Below, in pieces: positions 32,586 to 38,962 of a stretch of 55,251 nucleotides of DNA. Source of the stretch: an uncultured Oscillospiraceae bacterium (lineage in GTDB: Bacteria > Bacillota > Clostridia > Oscillospirales > Oscillospiraceae); contig CALXFT010000006.1 in NCBI GenBank assembly GCA_944387635.1, positions 1-55,251 of the forward strand, in the 5' to 3' direction. Each line of letters opens with the position of its first letter. Position 1 is the first letter of the stretch. The notes under the pieces were generated by a model. That model saw nothing but the letters and a program-made list of their open reading frames with translations. It had not been told where the DNA came from and ran no database searches. The translations under genes and the position numbers were made by a program.

Positions 32586-32629
32586 CATTGTAAAAATTGC
32601 TTGACACATTGCGAAAATTGCTGTATGTT
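32586..32629 (+). promoter_or_regulatory. araC-type promoter with direct-repeat operator
   Basis: TTGACA (32601-32606), 17 bp, TATGTT (32624-32629) is a good promoter for the regulator gene. Two direct repeats, CATTGTAAAAATTGCTTG (32586) and CATTGCGAAAATTGCTGT (32607), lie 21 bp apart and overlap the -35 and spacer. AraC-family proteins bind direct half-sites at this spacing, so autoregulation is likely. Confidence 0.65.
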
Positions 32630-32676
32630 AAATATCGATCAACGGATCGAAAGAATTACGCCCGGGAGGGTCTTTT

Positions 32677-33603
32677 ATGAGCAGCAAGGTCCGCAGCTTT
32701 GAGCCCCGCCAGTCCATGCGGCGGAGCAGCTACGAGGTTTTCCACTACAAAGACGCGCATTTGAAGGAAGTGGAGCTGCACCACCACGACTTTTACGAGA
32801 TCTACTTTTTCATGAAGGGGAACGTGCAGTACAACATTGAAAGCCGCAGCTACCTGCTCAATCCGGGGGACGTGCTTCTGATCAGCCCTCTGGAGCTGCA
32901 CCAGCCGGTCTTCCGCCCAGGCGGCGGGAAATACGAGCGGATGGTGGTGTGGATCAACAAGCGGTTTCTGGAGCAGCTGAGCTCCGGGGGGCAGGATCTG
33001 ACCCAGTGCTTCAACACCGCCGCCCCGGGGCATACCAACCTGCTGCGGCTGGAGGACCGGGACCGGCAGCAGATGACCTGGCAGATGGGGCTGCTGCTGG
33101 AGGAGAGCGGCAGTCAGGAGCCCTTTGGGGAGCTGGCGGCTATGACCTATCTGGTCCAGATTCTGGTGATGCTGAACCGGTATCAGCTGCGCCAGGCCCG
33201 GCAGACCGAGGGAAAGCCCGCCGCCAACACCACCATCGGACAGATTTTGATGTACATCAACGAGCACTACCGGGAGAATCTGACCCTGGACCACCTGGCC
33301 AACCAGTTTTTCATGAGCAAGTACCACCTGTCCCGGGAGTTTGAGCGGCTGACGGGGACCACGGTCCACCGGTATCTGATCCAGAAGCGGCTGGTCATGG
33401 CCAAGAAGCTGATCCAGGAGGGGGCCTCGGCCACGGAAGCCTCTCAGCAGTGCGGCTTTGGGGACTACGCCAACTTCTACCGGGCCTTCAAGGGGGAGTA
33501 TCAGATCAGCCCCCGGGAATTCGCCGTCCGCCTGAAACGGGGCGTAGATCCCCAAGTGACCTTGCTCCCCCTGGGAGAGGGGGGAGCCGGCAAAAATCTC
33601 TGA
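32677..33603 (+). CDS. AraC family transcriptional regulator with cupin sensor
   Basis: The 308-residue protein has an N-terminal cupin-like ligand domain (EVELHHHDFYEIYFFMKG and LNPGDVLLISP) and a C-terminal double HTH. The latter begins GQILMYINEHYRENLTLDHLANQFFMSKYHLSREF, with CGFGDYANFYRAFKGEYQISPREF as the second helix pair and signature. It is divergent from the epimerase-oxidoreductase operon, its probable target. The last 15 or so residues (after LKRGVDPQ) come from the arm of a dispersed repeat, so the natural end may have been replaced. The inducer is unknown, probably a sugar. Confidence 0.92.
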   Translation: MSSKVRSFEPRQSMRRSSYEVFHYKDAHLKEVELHHHDFYEIYFFMKGNVQYNIESRSYLLNPGDVLLISPLELHQPVFRPGGGKYERMVVWINKRFLEQLSSGGQDLTQCFNTAAPGHTNLLRLEDRDRQQMTWQMGLLLEESGSQEPFGELAAMTYLVQILVMLNRYQLRQARQTEGKPAANTTIGQILMYINEHYRENLTLDHLANQFFMSKYHLSREFERLTGTTVHRYLIQKRLVMAKKLIQEGASATEASQQCGFGDYANFYRAFKGEYQISPREFAVRLKRGVDPQVTLLPLGEGGAGKNL

Positions 33604-33608
33604 TTTCT

Positions 33609-33682
33609 GACTGAGAGGGGTCGGGGAGCACTTGCCGCTGTCTCAGCATTTCATTAGAACGCAATGCCCAAACCTCTCAGTC
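33609..33682 (-). repeat. CTGAGAGG dispersed element, copy E
   Basis: The core is bounded by GACTGAGAGG (33609-33618) and CCTCTCAGTC (33673-33682) and is inverted relative to copies A and B; AAGTGCTCCCCGACCCC is shared. The flanks TGATTT and AAATCA extend the inverted repeat. One arm (about 33558-33600) reads into the end of the AraC gene. The hairpin separates AraC from tatD, two convergent genes, and may terminate both. Confidence 0.82.
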
Positions 33683-33700
33683 AAAAATCAGGAAGCGGTA

Positions 33701-34462
33701 TCAGATCCGGTACAGCCGCTTCCCATTTTCCATGGTCACGGCCTGGATCGTGTCTTCGTCCATGCCTCTTATCTCGGCAAGGCGCTGGGCCATGCGGTGG
33801 AGCTTGCCCGGATCGTTGCGGCGGCCCCGGTAGGGCTCCGGGGACATGTAGGGGCAGTCGGTCTCCAGGACGATCCGGTCCAGGGGCAGCTTGGCGGCCA
33901 CTTCCACGGCTTTGCGGGCGTTCTTGAAGGTCAGCACCCCCGTAAAGCCGATGTACCAGCCCCGGTCGATCAGCCACTTGGCCAGATCCCAGGAGCCGCA
34001 GAAGCAGTGAAATACCCCCCGCGCCTGGGGGAACTGCTCCAGAATCCTCCGGCTGTCCTCCTGGGCCTCCCGCATGTGGACGATCACCGGCAGATCCAGC
34101 TCCCCGGCCAGGGCCAGCTGGTCCCGGAAGGCCTGCTGCTGCCGCTGCCGGGGGATGTCCTCGTAGTGGTAGTCCAGGCCGATCTCGCCAATGGCCTTGA
34201 CCTTGGGATTTGCCCGGACCAGGTCCCGGTAGGCCTCCAGAACCGCCTCGTCCACCTCGTCGGCGGCGTCGGGGTGGGAGCCTGCGGCGGCGTAGATGTA
34301 GTCGTATCGGTTGGCCAGGTCCACGGCGGCCCTGGATGAGGCCAGGCTGCATCCGGGGTTCATGAGCAGGCCGATGCCCAGGCCGGGAAGGGAGGCTGCC
34401 AGGGACTCCCGGTCCTCGTCGAACCGGCTGTCGTCCAGATGGGCGTGGGTGTCAAATAACAT
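33701..34462 (-). CDS. tatD: TatD family metal-dependent hydrolase
   Basis: The start ATG at 34462 (MLFDTHAHLDD) has AAGGAGG upstream, giving 253 residues. Metal and catalytic motifs are THAHLDD at the N-terminus, AIGEIGLDYHY, PVIVHMREA, GVFHCFCGS and ETDCPYMSP. The family has 3'-5' DNase and other phosphodiesterase activities linked to DNA repair and quality control. It overlaps the phosphopantetheinyl transferase gene by 11 bp. Function within the family is not resolved. Confidence 0.93.
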   Translation of the reverse strand: MLFDTHAHLDDSRFDEDRESLAASLPGLGIGLLMNPGCSLASSRAAVDLANRYDYIYAAAGSHPDAADEVDEAVLEAYRDLVRANPKVKAIGEIGLDYHYEDIPRQRQQQAFRDQLALAGELDLPVIVHMREAQEDSRRILEQFPQARGVFHCFCGSWDLAKWLIDRGWYIGFTGVLTFKNARKAVEVAAKLPLDRIVLETDCPYMSPEPYRGRRNDPGKLHRMAQRLAEIRGMDEDTIQAVTMENGKRLYRI

Positions 34463-34946
34463 GATGTTCCTCCTTGCCCTCCTCCATGACGGCCACCAGG
34501 CAGCCGTCGATGACCAGCACCCGTGGGTCACCCAGGGAGAAGTTGGTTTTGTTGGGATAGCCCCGCAGGCCCTGGCCTGTGAGCTTGACCTGGGCCTCCT
34601 TCAGAACCCAGAAGACCAGCAGAGCCCGGGCCTTGTCCCCGGCGGCCTCAAACTGGGCCAGCTCACCGGGGGACAGGACCTTCTGCGCCAGCCGCAGGTC
34701 CACCCGCCGGTCCAGTTCCTCGGCGTCTACGGCCACATTGTTCCGCGACAGGACGCAGAAGGCGTGGCGGCGGGTGTGGGAAATGGAGAAATGCCAGGGG
34801 CTGTCCGGAAAATAGGGCTTGCCCTCCGGGGTCCGGAGAATGGGGGGCAGGGGCGCTCCGGTCCGCTCCGTGTACAGCCGGCTCAGCAGCTGCCGTCCGG
34901 CTTCGTGGCCGCCGCGGCCATGGAGCCGGGTATAGCCAAGGATCAT
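34452..34946 (-). CDS. 4'-phosphopantetheinyl transferase (Sfp superfamily)
   Basis: This enzyme activates carrier proteins by adding the CoA-derived arm. The start ATG at 34946 overlaps the upstream stop as ATGA, giving 164 residues, at the short end for Sfp-type proteins. FSISHTRRHAFCVLS, NVAVDAEELDR and VFWVLKEAQVKLTGQGL carry the magnesium and CoA-binding motifs; the usual GIDIE reads AVDAE, keeping the Asp and Glu. No polyketide or peptide synthetase is nearby, so it may serve fatty-acid ACP. Confidence 0.9.
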   Translation of the reverse strand: MILGYTRLHGRGGHEAGRQLLSRLYTERTGAPLPPILRTPEGKPYFPDSPWHFSISHTRRHAFCVLSRNNVAVDAEELDRRVDLRLAQKVLSPGELAQFEAAGDKARALLVFWVLKEAQVKLTGQGLRGYPNKTNFSLGDPRVLVIDGCLVAVMEEGKEEHHVI

Positions 34947-35473
34947 AGGGCGTCGATGATGTTGCCGTCCCCGGAGTCCCCCCGCCACTGCTTCAGCCGC
35001 TCCGCAAACGAGACGATCCCCATGGCCAGGACCACCAGGCCGCACAGGGAGAAGACCAGCCGGGAGGTGGTCATGGGCAGCAGCACCAGGACCAGGCCCA
35101 CAACCGTCAGGGCCGCGGACAGGCCCTTCCCCCCGCCGGTCCGGGAGGCCAGAAGCTCCTGAACGCCCCGGATGGTCAGCAGGATTCCCACGAACCGGCC
35201 CAGGCTCCGGACCAGGGCCAGGGGGTTGCGGAGCATCCAGACCCCGGCGGCGACGCACACCAGGCCGGCCAGGATCTTCCCGACCTGCCCACCGGGGACG
35301 CCCAGGGCGCTGAGAATAACGACGATGCCCGCCGCTGTCAGGCACCAGCCCAGGACCGTGCCGATAAACCCTGAGGCCGAGTCCGGGTTCAGAGCCAGCA
35401 GCAGGCCCAGCAGGCACAGAAGCACCGAAGGGCCGAAATGCCGGACCAGAGCGATCATACGTTGCTTGTTCAT
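34943..35473 (-). CDS. HdeD/DUF308-like membrane protein
   Basis: This 176-residue protein has six predicted membrane helices in pairs (FGPSVLLCLLGLLLALNP, LGWCLTAAGIVVIL, LVCVAAGVWML, and later ALTVVGLVLVLLP). This is the layout of DUF308 proteins, related to E. coli HdeD, which is linked to acid resistance. The molecular function is unknown. GAGGTG lies ahead of the ATG. It heads a three-gene run with the phosphopantetheinyl transferase and tatD. Confidence 0.8.
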   Translation of the reverse strand: MNKQRMIALVRHFGPSVLLCLLGLLLALNPDSASGFIGTVLGWCLTAAGIVVILSALGVPGGQVGKILAGLVCVAAGVWMLRNPLALVRSLGRFVGILLTIRGVQELLASRTGGGKGLSAALTVVGLVLVLLPMTTSRLVFSLCGLVVLAMGIVSFAERLKQWRGDSGDGNIIDAL

Positions 35474-35493
35474 ATCAGGTCACCTCTTTGTAA

Positions 35494-35521
35494 AGTATAT
35501 TATTTAATAGAGAATTGTGAA
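35494..35521 (-). promoter_or_regulatory. Predicted promoter of the HdeD-PPTase-tatD run
   Basis: On the minus strand TTCACA is followed after 16 bp by TATACT, about 20 bp ahead of the HdeD start. Confidence 0.55.
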
Positions 35522-35529
35522 TCGGTACA

Positions 35530-35868
35530 GCCTCTTGGCTCTCCTTTTTAAGGAGAGCTGGCACCGGGAGCGAAGCGGACGGTGACTGAGAGGTCATGCC
35601 GCGCCGCGTTCTTCCTGAAGTGCTGCGGCAGCGGCAAGTGCTCCCCGACCCCTCTCAGTCACGCTGATCGCGTGCCAGCTGCCCGCTGCGGCGGGCCCGG
35701 TCGCGGCTCTGACAGTCCGCCGGACTGTCATTCACTCCCGCGACTGCGCTTCGCTTACCCCAAGGGGGGAGCCAAGGGCGGCCTTCGGCCGCCGGGACTG
35801 TCGCCAACTCCCGCGGCCGCGCTTCGCCTTGCCTCCCTCCGGGAGGCAAGGGCCTCTTTCCCTCTCAG
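35530..35868 (+). repeat. CTGAGAGG dispersed element, copy B (long form)
   Basis: This copy is nearly identical to copy A for most of its length. The left arm has GGCTCTCC/GGAGAGCT, the core spans 35584-35660, and the right arm has GCGTGCCAGC and the GACAGTCC/GGACTGTC hairpin (35711-35729), then CCCCAAGGGGGG and GGGCGGCC/GGCCGCC. The last unit differs, ending in a CCTCCC/GGGAGG stem. It lies between the HdeD promoter and the rny leader promoter. Confidence 0.87.
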
Positions 35869-35972
35869 TATACTCTGTAAAGCCGCTGGAAGTCAACCGG
35901 TGGAACCGGAATTTTTCACCGGTCCTTTGGCCGGATGGGCCGGGGTTTTGCAGGAAAAATTTCATCTTACCC

Positions 35973-36001
35973 TTGACAAGCGGCCTCGTTGCCTGTAGAA
36001 T
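35973..36001 (+). promoter_or_regulatory. Strong promoter of the rny leader / candidate RNA
   Basis: A perfect TTGACA (35973-35978) is followed after 17 bp by TAGAAT (35996-36001). Transcription would begin near 36008, about 310 bp upstream of rny. Confidence 0.8.
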
Positions 36002-36008
36002 AAATTCG

Positions 36009-36248
36009 GTATAGTTTGCGCTGCCCGGAGCGTTTCTCAACCGGGTACTGCGTTTGCCTTAACCGGCGAAAGAAGCCGGGGCTTGGATATCACGCCTCAT
36101 GGCGTTTTTGCATAAGGAAGCTCGGAACCCGTCCGGGGCTGAAGGCCGGAGCTTTCGGCGCCAGCCGAATCTGCCGCCGCCGGCCCGTGACCAGGGGTGC
36201 GGAGCTTCCCTGAATTTCCTGCCGGGATCAGCCCGGCTGGTTTTTGCG
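36009..36248 (+). ncRNA. Candidate structured RNA or long rny leader
   Basis: The roughly 240-nt segment folds by eye into nested helices. GCTGCCCGG (36020-36028) pairs with CCGGG..CAGC (36222-36232) as a closing stem. GGAAGCTC (36116) pairs with GAGCTTCC (36202), GGCCGG (36144) with CCGGCC (36180), and TTCGGC (36154) with GCCGAA (36164). Two small hairpins lie in the 5' part (36063-36079 and 36093-36104). A terminator-like GCCGGG/CCCGGC plus TTTTT ends it and competes with the closing stem. A rod-like RNA of this size behind a strong promoter recalls 6S RNA, but no family signature was recognised. Confidence 0.45.
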
Positions 36249-36321
36249 CGCAATTTCACATGGGGATATCTGGCCCACCCCTTCTGCGCCATTTTTTAGG
36301 AAGGAGGTGTGCTGTACTTTT

Positions 36322-37872
36322 ATGGAATGGTATCATATCCTGTTTATCGTTCTTGGCATTTTGGCCGGTCTGGCCCTGGGCTTTGGCCTGGGCGTTTTGT
36401 ACCGCAAAAAGATCGCCGAGCGGGAAATCGGCTCCGCTGAGGCGGAGGCCACCCGTCTGATTAACGAAGCCATCCGCAGCGGCGAGAGCCGTAAGAAGGA
36501 GATGCTTCTGGAGGCCAAGGACGAGATCCATAAAACACGCACAGAAATCGACAAAGAAGTCAAAGACCGCCGCAGCGAGCTGAGCAAGCAGGAACGCCGT
36601 CTGGAGCAGAAAGAGGCCTCCCTGGACAAGAAGAGCGAAGCCTTTGAACGCAAGGAAGAGGAGCTGAACAAGCGCCTGGCTAAGATCACCGAGGCCCAGA
36701 ATCAGGCCGAGGCCCTCCAGCGCCAGCAGCTTCAGACCCTGGTGGAGATCTCCGGACTGACCCAGGAACAGGCCAGGCAGCAGATTCTGCAGACCGTGGA
36801 GGACGACGTCCGCCACGACGCCGCCATGAAGATCAAGCAGATCGAGGCCCAGACCAAGGACGAGGCCGAGGAAATGGCCCGGGAGATCATCGCCACCGCC
36901 ATCCAGCGCTGCGCCGCGGACCACGCCGCCGAGACCACGGTCTCCGTGGTGGCCCTGCCCAACGACGAGATGAAGGGCCGGATCATCGGCCGGGAGGGCC
37001 GGAACATCCGGACCCTGGAGACCATCACCGGCGTGGACCTGATCATCGACGACACCCCCGAGGCCATTACCGTCAGCAGCTTCGATCCCATCCGCCGGGA
37101 GGTGGCCCGGCTGGCTCTGGAGAAGCTCATCGCCGACGGCCGGATTCACCCCACCCGGATTGAGGACATGGTGGAGAAGGCCCGGAAGGAAGTGGACCGC
37201 ACCATCCGGGAGGAGGGCGAGCGGGCCTGCTACGAGACCGGCGTCCACAACCTGAACCCGGAGCTGGTGAAGATCCTGGGCCGTCAGAAGTATCGGACTT
37301 CCTACGGCCAGAACGTTTTGAATCACTCCATTGAAGTGGCCCATGTGGCCGGCCTCATGGCCTCGGAGCTGGGCGTAGACGTGACCCTGGCCAAGCGGGC
37401 GGGCCTGCTCCACGACCTGGGCAAGGCCATCGACCACGAGGTGGAGGGCAGCCACGTCCAGCTGGGCGCGGACCTGGCCCGGAAGTACAAGGAGAACCCT
37501 GTGGTGGTCAACGCCATCGAGGCCCACCACGGCGACGTGGAGCCCAAGACCGTCATCGCGGTGCTGGTCCAGGCTGCCGACGCCATTTCCGCCGCCCGTC
37601 CCGGTGCCCGCCGGGAGAATGTGGAGAACTATATCCGCCGGCTTCAGAAGCTGGAGGAGCTCACCGGCGGCTATCCCGGCGTGGAAAAGGCCTACGCCAT
37701 TCAGGCGGGCCGGGAGGTCCGGATCATGGTCAAGCCCGAGGTGGTCTCCGAGGACAACATGATCCTCATGGCCCGGGACATCGCCAAGCGCATCGAAGCC
37801 GAGCTGGAGTACCCCGGTCAGATCAAGATCAACGTGATCCGGGAGACCAAAGCGGTGGAATACGCCAAATAA
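36322..37872 (+). CDS. rny: Ribonuclease Y
   Basis: RNase Y is a membrane-anchored endoribonuclease that starts mRNA decay. The start ATG at 36322 ([16 protein letters not shown]) gives 516 residues. The AAGGAGG upstream is about 14 nt away, longer than usual. An N-terminal membrane helix (about 5-25) is followed by a long charged coiled coil (30-160), a KH domain with [17 protein letters not shown], and an HD domain with catalytic HD in [13 protein letters not shown] strong terminator follows. Confidence 0.97.
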   Translation: MEWYHILFIVLGILAGLALGFGLGVLYRKKIAEREIGSAEAEATRLINEAIRSGESRKKEMLLEAKDEIHKTRTEIDKEVKDRRSELSKQERRLEQKEASLDKKSEAFERKEEELNKRLAKITEAQNQAEALQRQQLQTLVEISGLTQEQARQQILQTVEDDVRHDAAMKIKQIEAQTKDEAEEMAREIIATAIQRCAADHAAETTVSVVALPNDEMKGRIIGREGRNIRTLETITGVDLIIDDTPEAITVSSFDPIRREVARLALEKLIADGRIHPTRIEDMVEKARKEVDRTIREEGERACYETGVHNLNPELVKILGRQKYRTSYGQNVLNHSIEVAHVAGLMASELGVDVTLAKRAGLLHDLGKAIDHEVEGSHVQLGADLARKYKENPVVVNAIEAHHGDVEPKTVIAVLVQAADAISAARPGARRENVENYIRRLQKLEELTGGYPGVEKAYAIQAGREVRIMVKPEVVSEDNMILMARDIAKRIEAELEYPGQIKINVIRETKAVEYAK

Positions 37873-37881
37873 ATACAAAAA

Positions 37882-37918
37882 AGACGGGAGTTCGCCCCTT
37901 GGGGCGGACTCCCGTTTT
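37882..37918 (+). terminator. Intrinsic terminator after rny
   Basis: GACGGGAG..GCCCC pairs with GGGGC..CTCCCGT, followed by TTTC. Confidence 0.85.
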
Positions 37919-37920
37919 CA

Positions 37921-37976
37921 GTAGGGGAGGCGTTTCGCCTCCCGCGTTTTCGCACCGACGGAACGGGGAACCCCGC
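37921..37976. repeat. GC-rich hairpin repeat at the broken acetyltransferase end
   Basis: This is nearly the same as 15661-15716 in the other orientation: GTAGGGGAGGCG/CGCCTCCC hairpin, then CGTTTTCGCACCGACGGAAC. It joins directly to the truncated acetyltransferase reading frame. Confidence 0.75.
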
Positions 37977-38273
37977 AAACGGGACATAAATATGGGTATC
38001 ATCCACGAAGGTACAGCCAAAATTGCAGTACACATTTTTTCCGAAATGCATATGCCCCGCACCCATGTTGGAATGAAACGGCGGCTCGATATAGCACCCT
38101 TCCCCGATTTCCGCAAACATCTCTTTCATAAGGGCCTGACGCTTGTCCATCTCCCTGGGGCGGGTCTGGTTGAAATCATACAGCCGGTCCAGCCGTTTCA
38201 GCTGATCGATCATTATTTCCTCATCCCCGGGCAAATACAGCTCTCCCGTATGTAATTTATCCTTCATAGCCAT
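37977..38273 (-). pseudogene. Truncated sugar O-acetyltransferase (maltose/galactoside acetyltransferase type)
   Basis: From ATG at 38273 (GGAGG upstream) the frame reads MAMKDKLHTGELYLPGDEEI and continues with the N-terminal helix RLYDFNQTRP, EIGEGCYIEPPFHSNMGAG and NVYCNFGCTFVDDTHIYVP. This matches the first ~98 residues of LacA/Maa-type acetyltransferases. The rest of the left-handed beta-helix, with the catalytic His, is gone: at THIYVP the frame enters the GC-rich repeat. The product would lack most of the active site. It is a remnant of a decayed gene. Confidence 0.82.
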
Positions 38274-38487
38274 ACTGTGTGTCCTCCTTGAACAGCTTTT
38301 TTCCAGGTTTGGTATAACGGTTGGCAATACACAACCGCAGATAACATCCGCGTGCCTCATCGGTCTCGCCTCTGGACATAATGGCAAAACGATTTGTCAC
38401 GCGATTGCTCTGACCAGTGGTAAAGCCGGGACTATGCCATCCCGCCCGACGGTGGACGTCATTGTCCCGGGAACTCTCCCACGGGCT

Positions 38488-38514
38488 AAAAATAAGTCCA
38501 CCAGACTTATTTTT
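38488..38514. terminator. Bidirectional hairpin terminator
   Basis: AAAAATAAGTC (38488-38498) and GACTTATTTTT (38504-38514) form a perfect 11-bp stem with A and T tracts on both sides. Confidence 0.75.
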
Positions 38515-38534
38515 GCGGCGCCGCGCGCCGCACT

Positions 38535-38557
38535 TTCGAGTCCGGTCACCGGCGCCA
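38535..38557 (+). other. Copy of a tRNA-Leu 3' end in inverted orientation
   Basis: These 23 bases match the T-arm, acceptor 3' strand and CCA of the tRNA-Leu gene at 38686-38771, with one change (discriminator A to G). They point the other way. No other tRNA parts (anticodon arm, D-arm) are recognisable upstream. It may be a remnant tRNA, or a trace of integration at a tRNA end. A terminator follows at once. Confidence 0.6.
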
Positions 38558-38588
38558 GAAAAAGCCAGCCCGAAGGCTGGCTTTTTCT
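38557..38588 (+). terminator. Intrinsic terminator after the tRNA-end copy
   Basis: AGAAAAAGCCAGCC and GGCTGGCTTTTTCT form a perfect 14-bp stem around CGAA. It works in both directions. Confidence 0.85.
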
Positions 38589-38649
38589 GGAACATCCCAA
38601 CACTATAGATGCCAGTTCCGTTACCGGGCGGTAATCTGCGAGAAAGCAA

Positions 38650-38680
38650 AAGGCCCGGAGCGCATTGGCTCCAGGCCCTG
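38650..38680 (-). terminator. Terminator of tRNA-Leu
   Basis: On the minus strand GGGCCTGGAGC pairs with GCTCCGGGCCT, followed by TTT, directly after the tRNA CCA end. There is one wobble pair. Confidence 0.7.
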
Positions 38681-38685
38681 CCTGG

Positions 38686-38771
38686 TGGTGCCGGTGACCG
38701 GACTCGAACCGGTACGCCATCGCTGGCGGTGGATTTTGAGTCCACTACGTCTACCATTTCATCACACCGGC
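38686..38771 (-). tRNA. tRNA-Leu (anticodon CAA)
   Basis: The 86-nt gene has acceptor GCCGGTG/CACCGGC, discriminator A and an encoded CCA. The anticodon stem GTGGA/TCCAC has loop CTCAAAA, giving anticodon CAA. A long variable arm with GCC/GGC marks class II tRNA-Leu. The T-arm GGTTCGAGTCC is standard. It decodes UUG. A promoter lies directly upstream and a terminator downstream, so it is a single-gene transcript. Confidence 0.96.
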
Positions 38772-38782
38772 ATGGTGCTAAT

Positions 38783-38811
38783 AGTATAGTATACTTTTGC
38801 GAAAATTGCAA
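38783..38811 (-). promoter_or_regulatory. tRNA-Leu promoter
   Basis: On the minus strand TTGCAA, 17 bp, TATACT lies 12 bp before the tRNA 5' end. Confidence 0.8.
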
Positions 38812-38962
38812 GTGCGAATTTCTGTCCGGGCCATGAGAAAGTTCACAGAACGTTTACAGGATATCTCAAATCTTTTCAGGTTCTTTTTGGGAAAACGTGT
38901 TATCTTCTTATCAGAAGAAAACAGCGGCCGGAACACCGCCGCAAAGAGGAGGATCCCAATCC

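Noticed and set aside
35582-35998. Frames inside element copy B
   Set aside because: They lie wholly inside an intergenic repeat, are not kept open in the other copies and lack a ribosome binding site with suitable spacing.
36016-36299. Short frames in the rny leader
   Set aside because: They have no ribosome binding site, and the strand is better explained by nested stems.
38257-38811. Minus-strand frame with a GAGDRTR-type peptide
   Set aside because: That peptide comes from reading through the tRNA-Leu gene and the tRNA-end copy; it is a well-known false protein.
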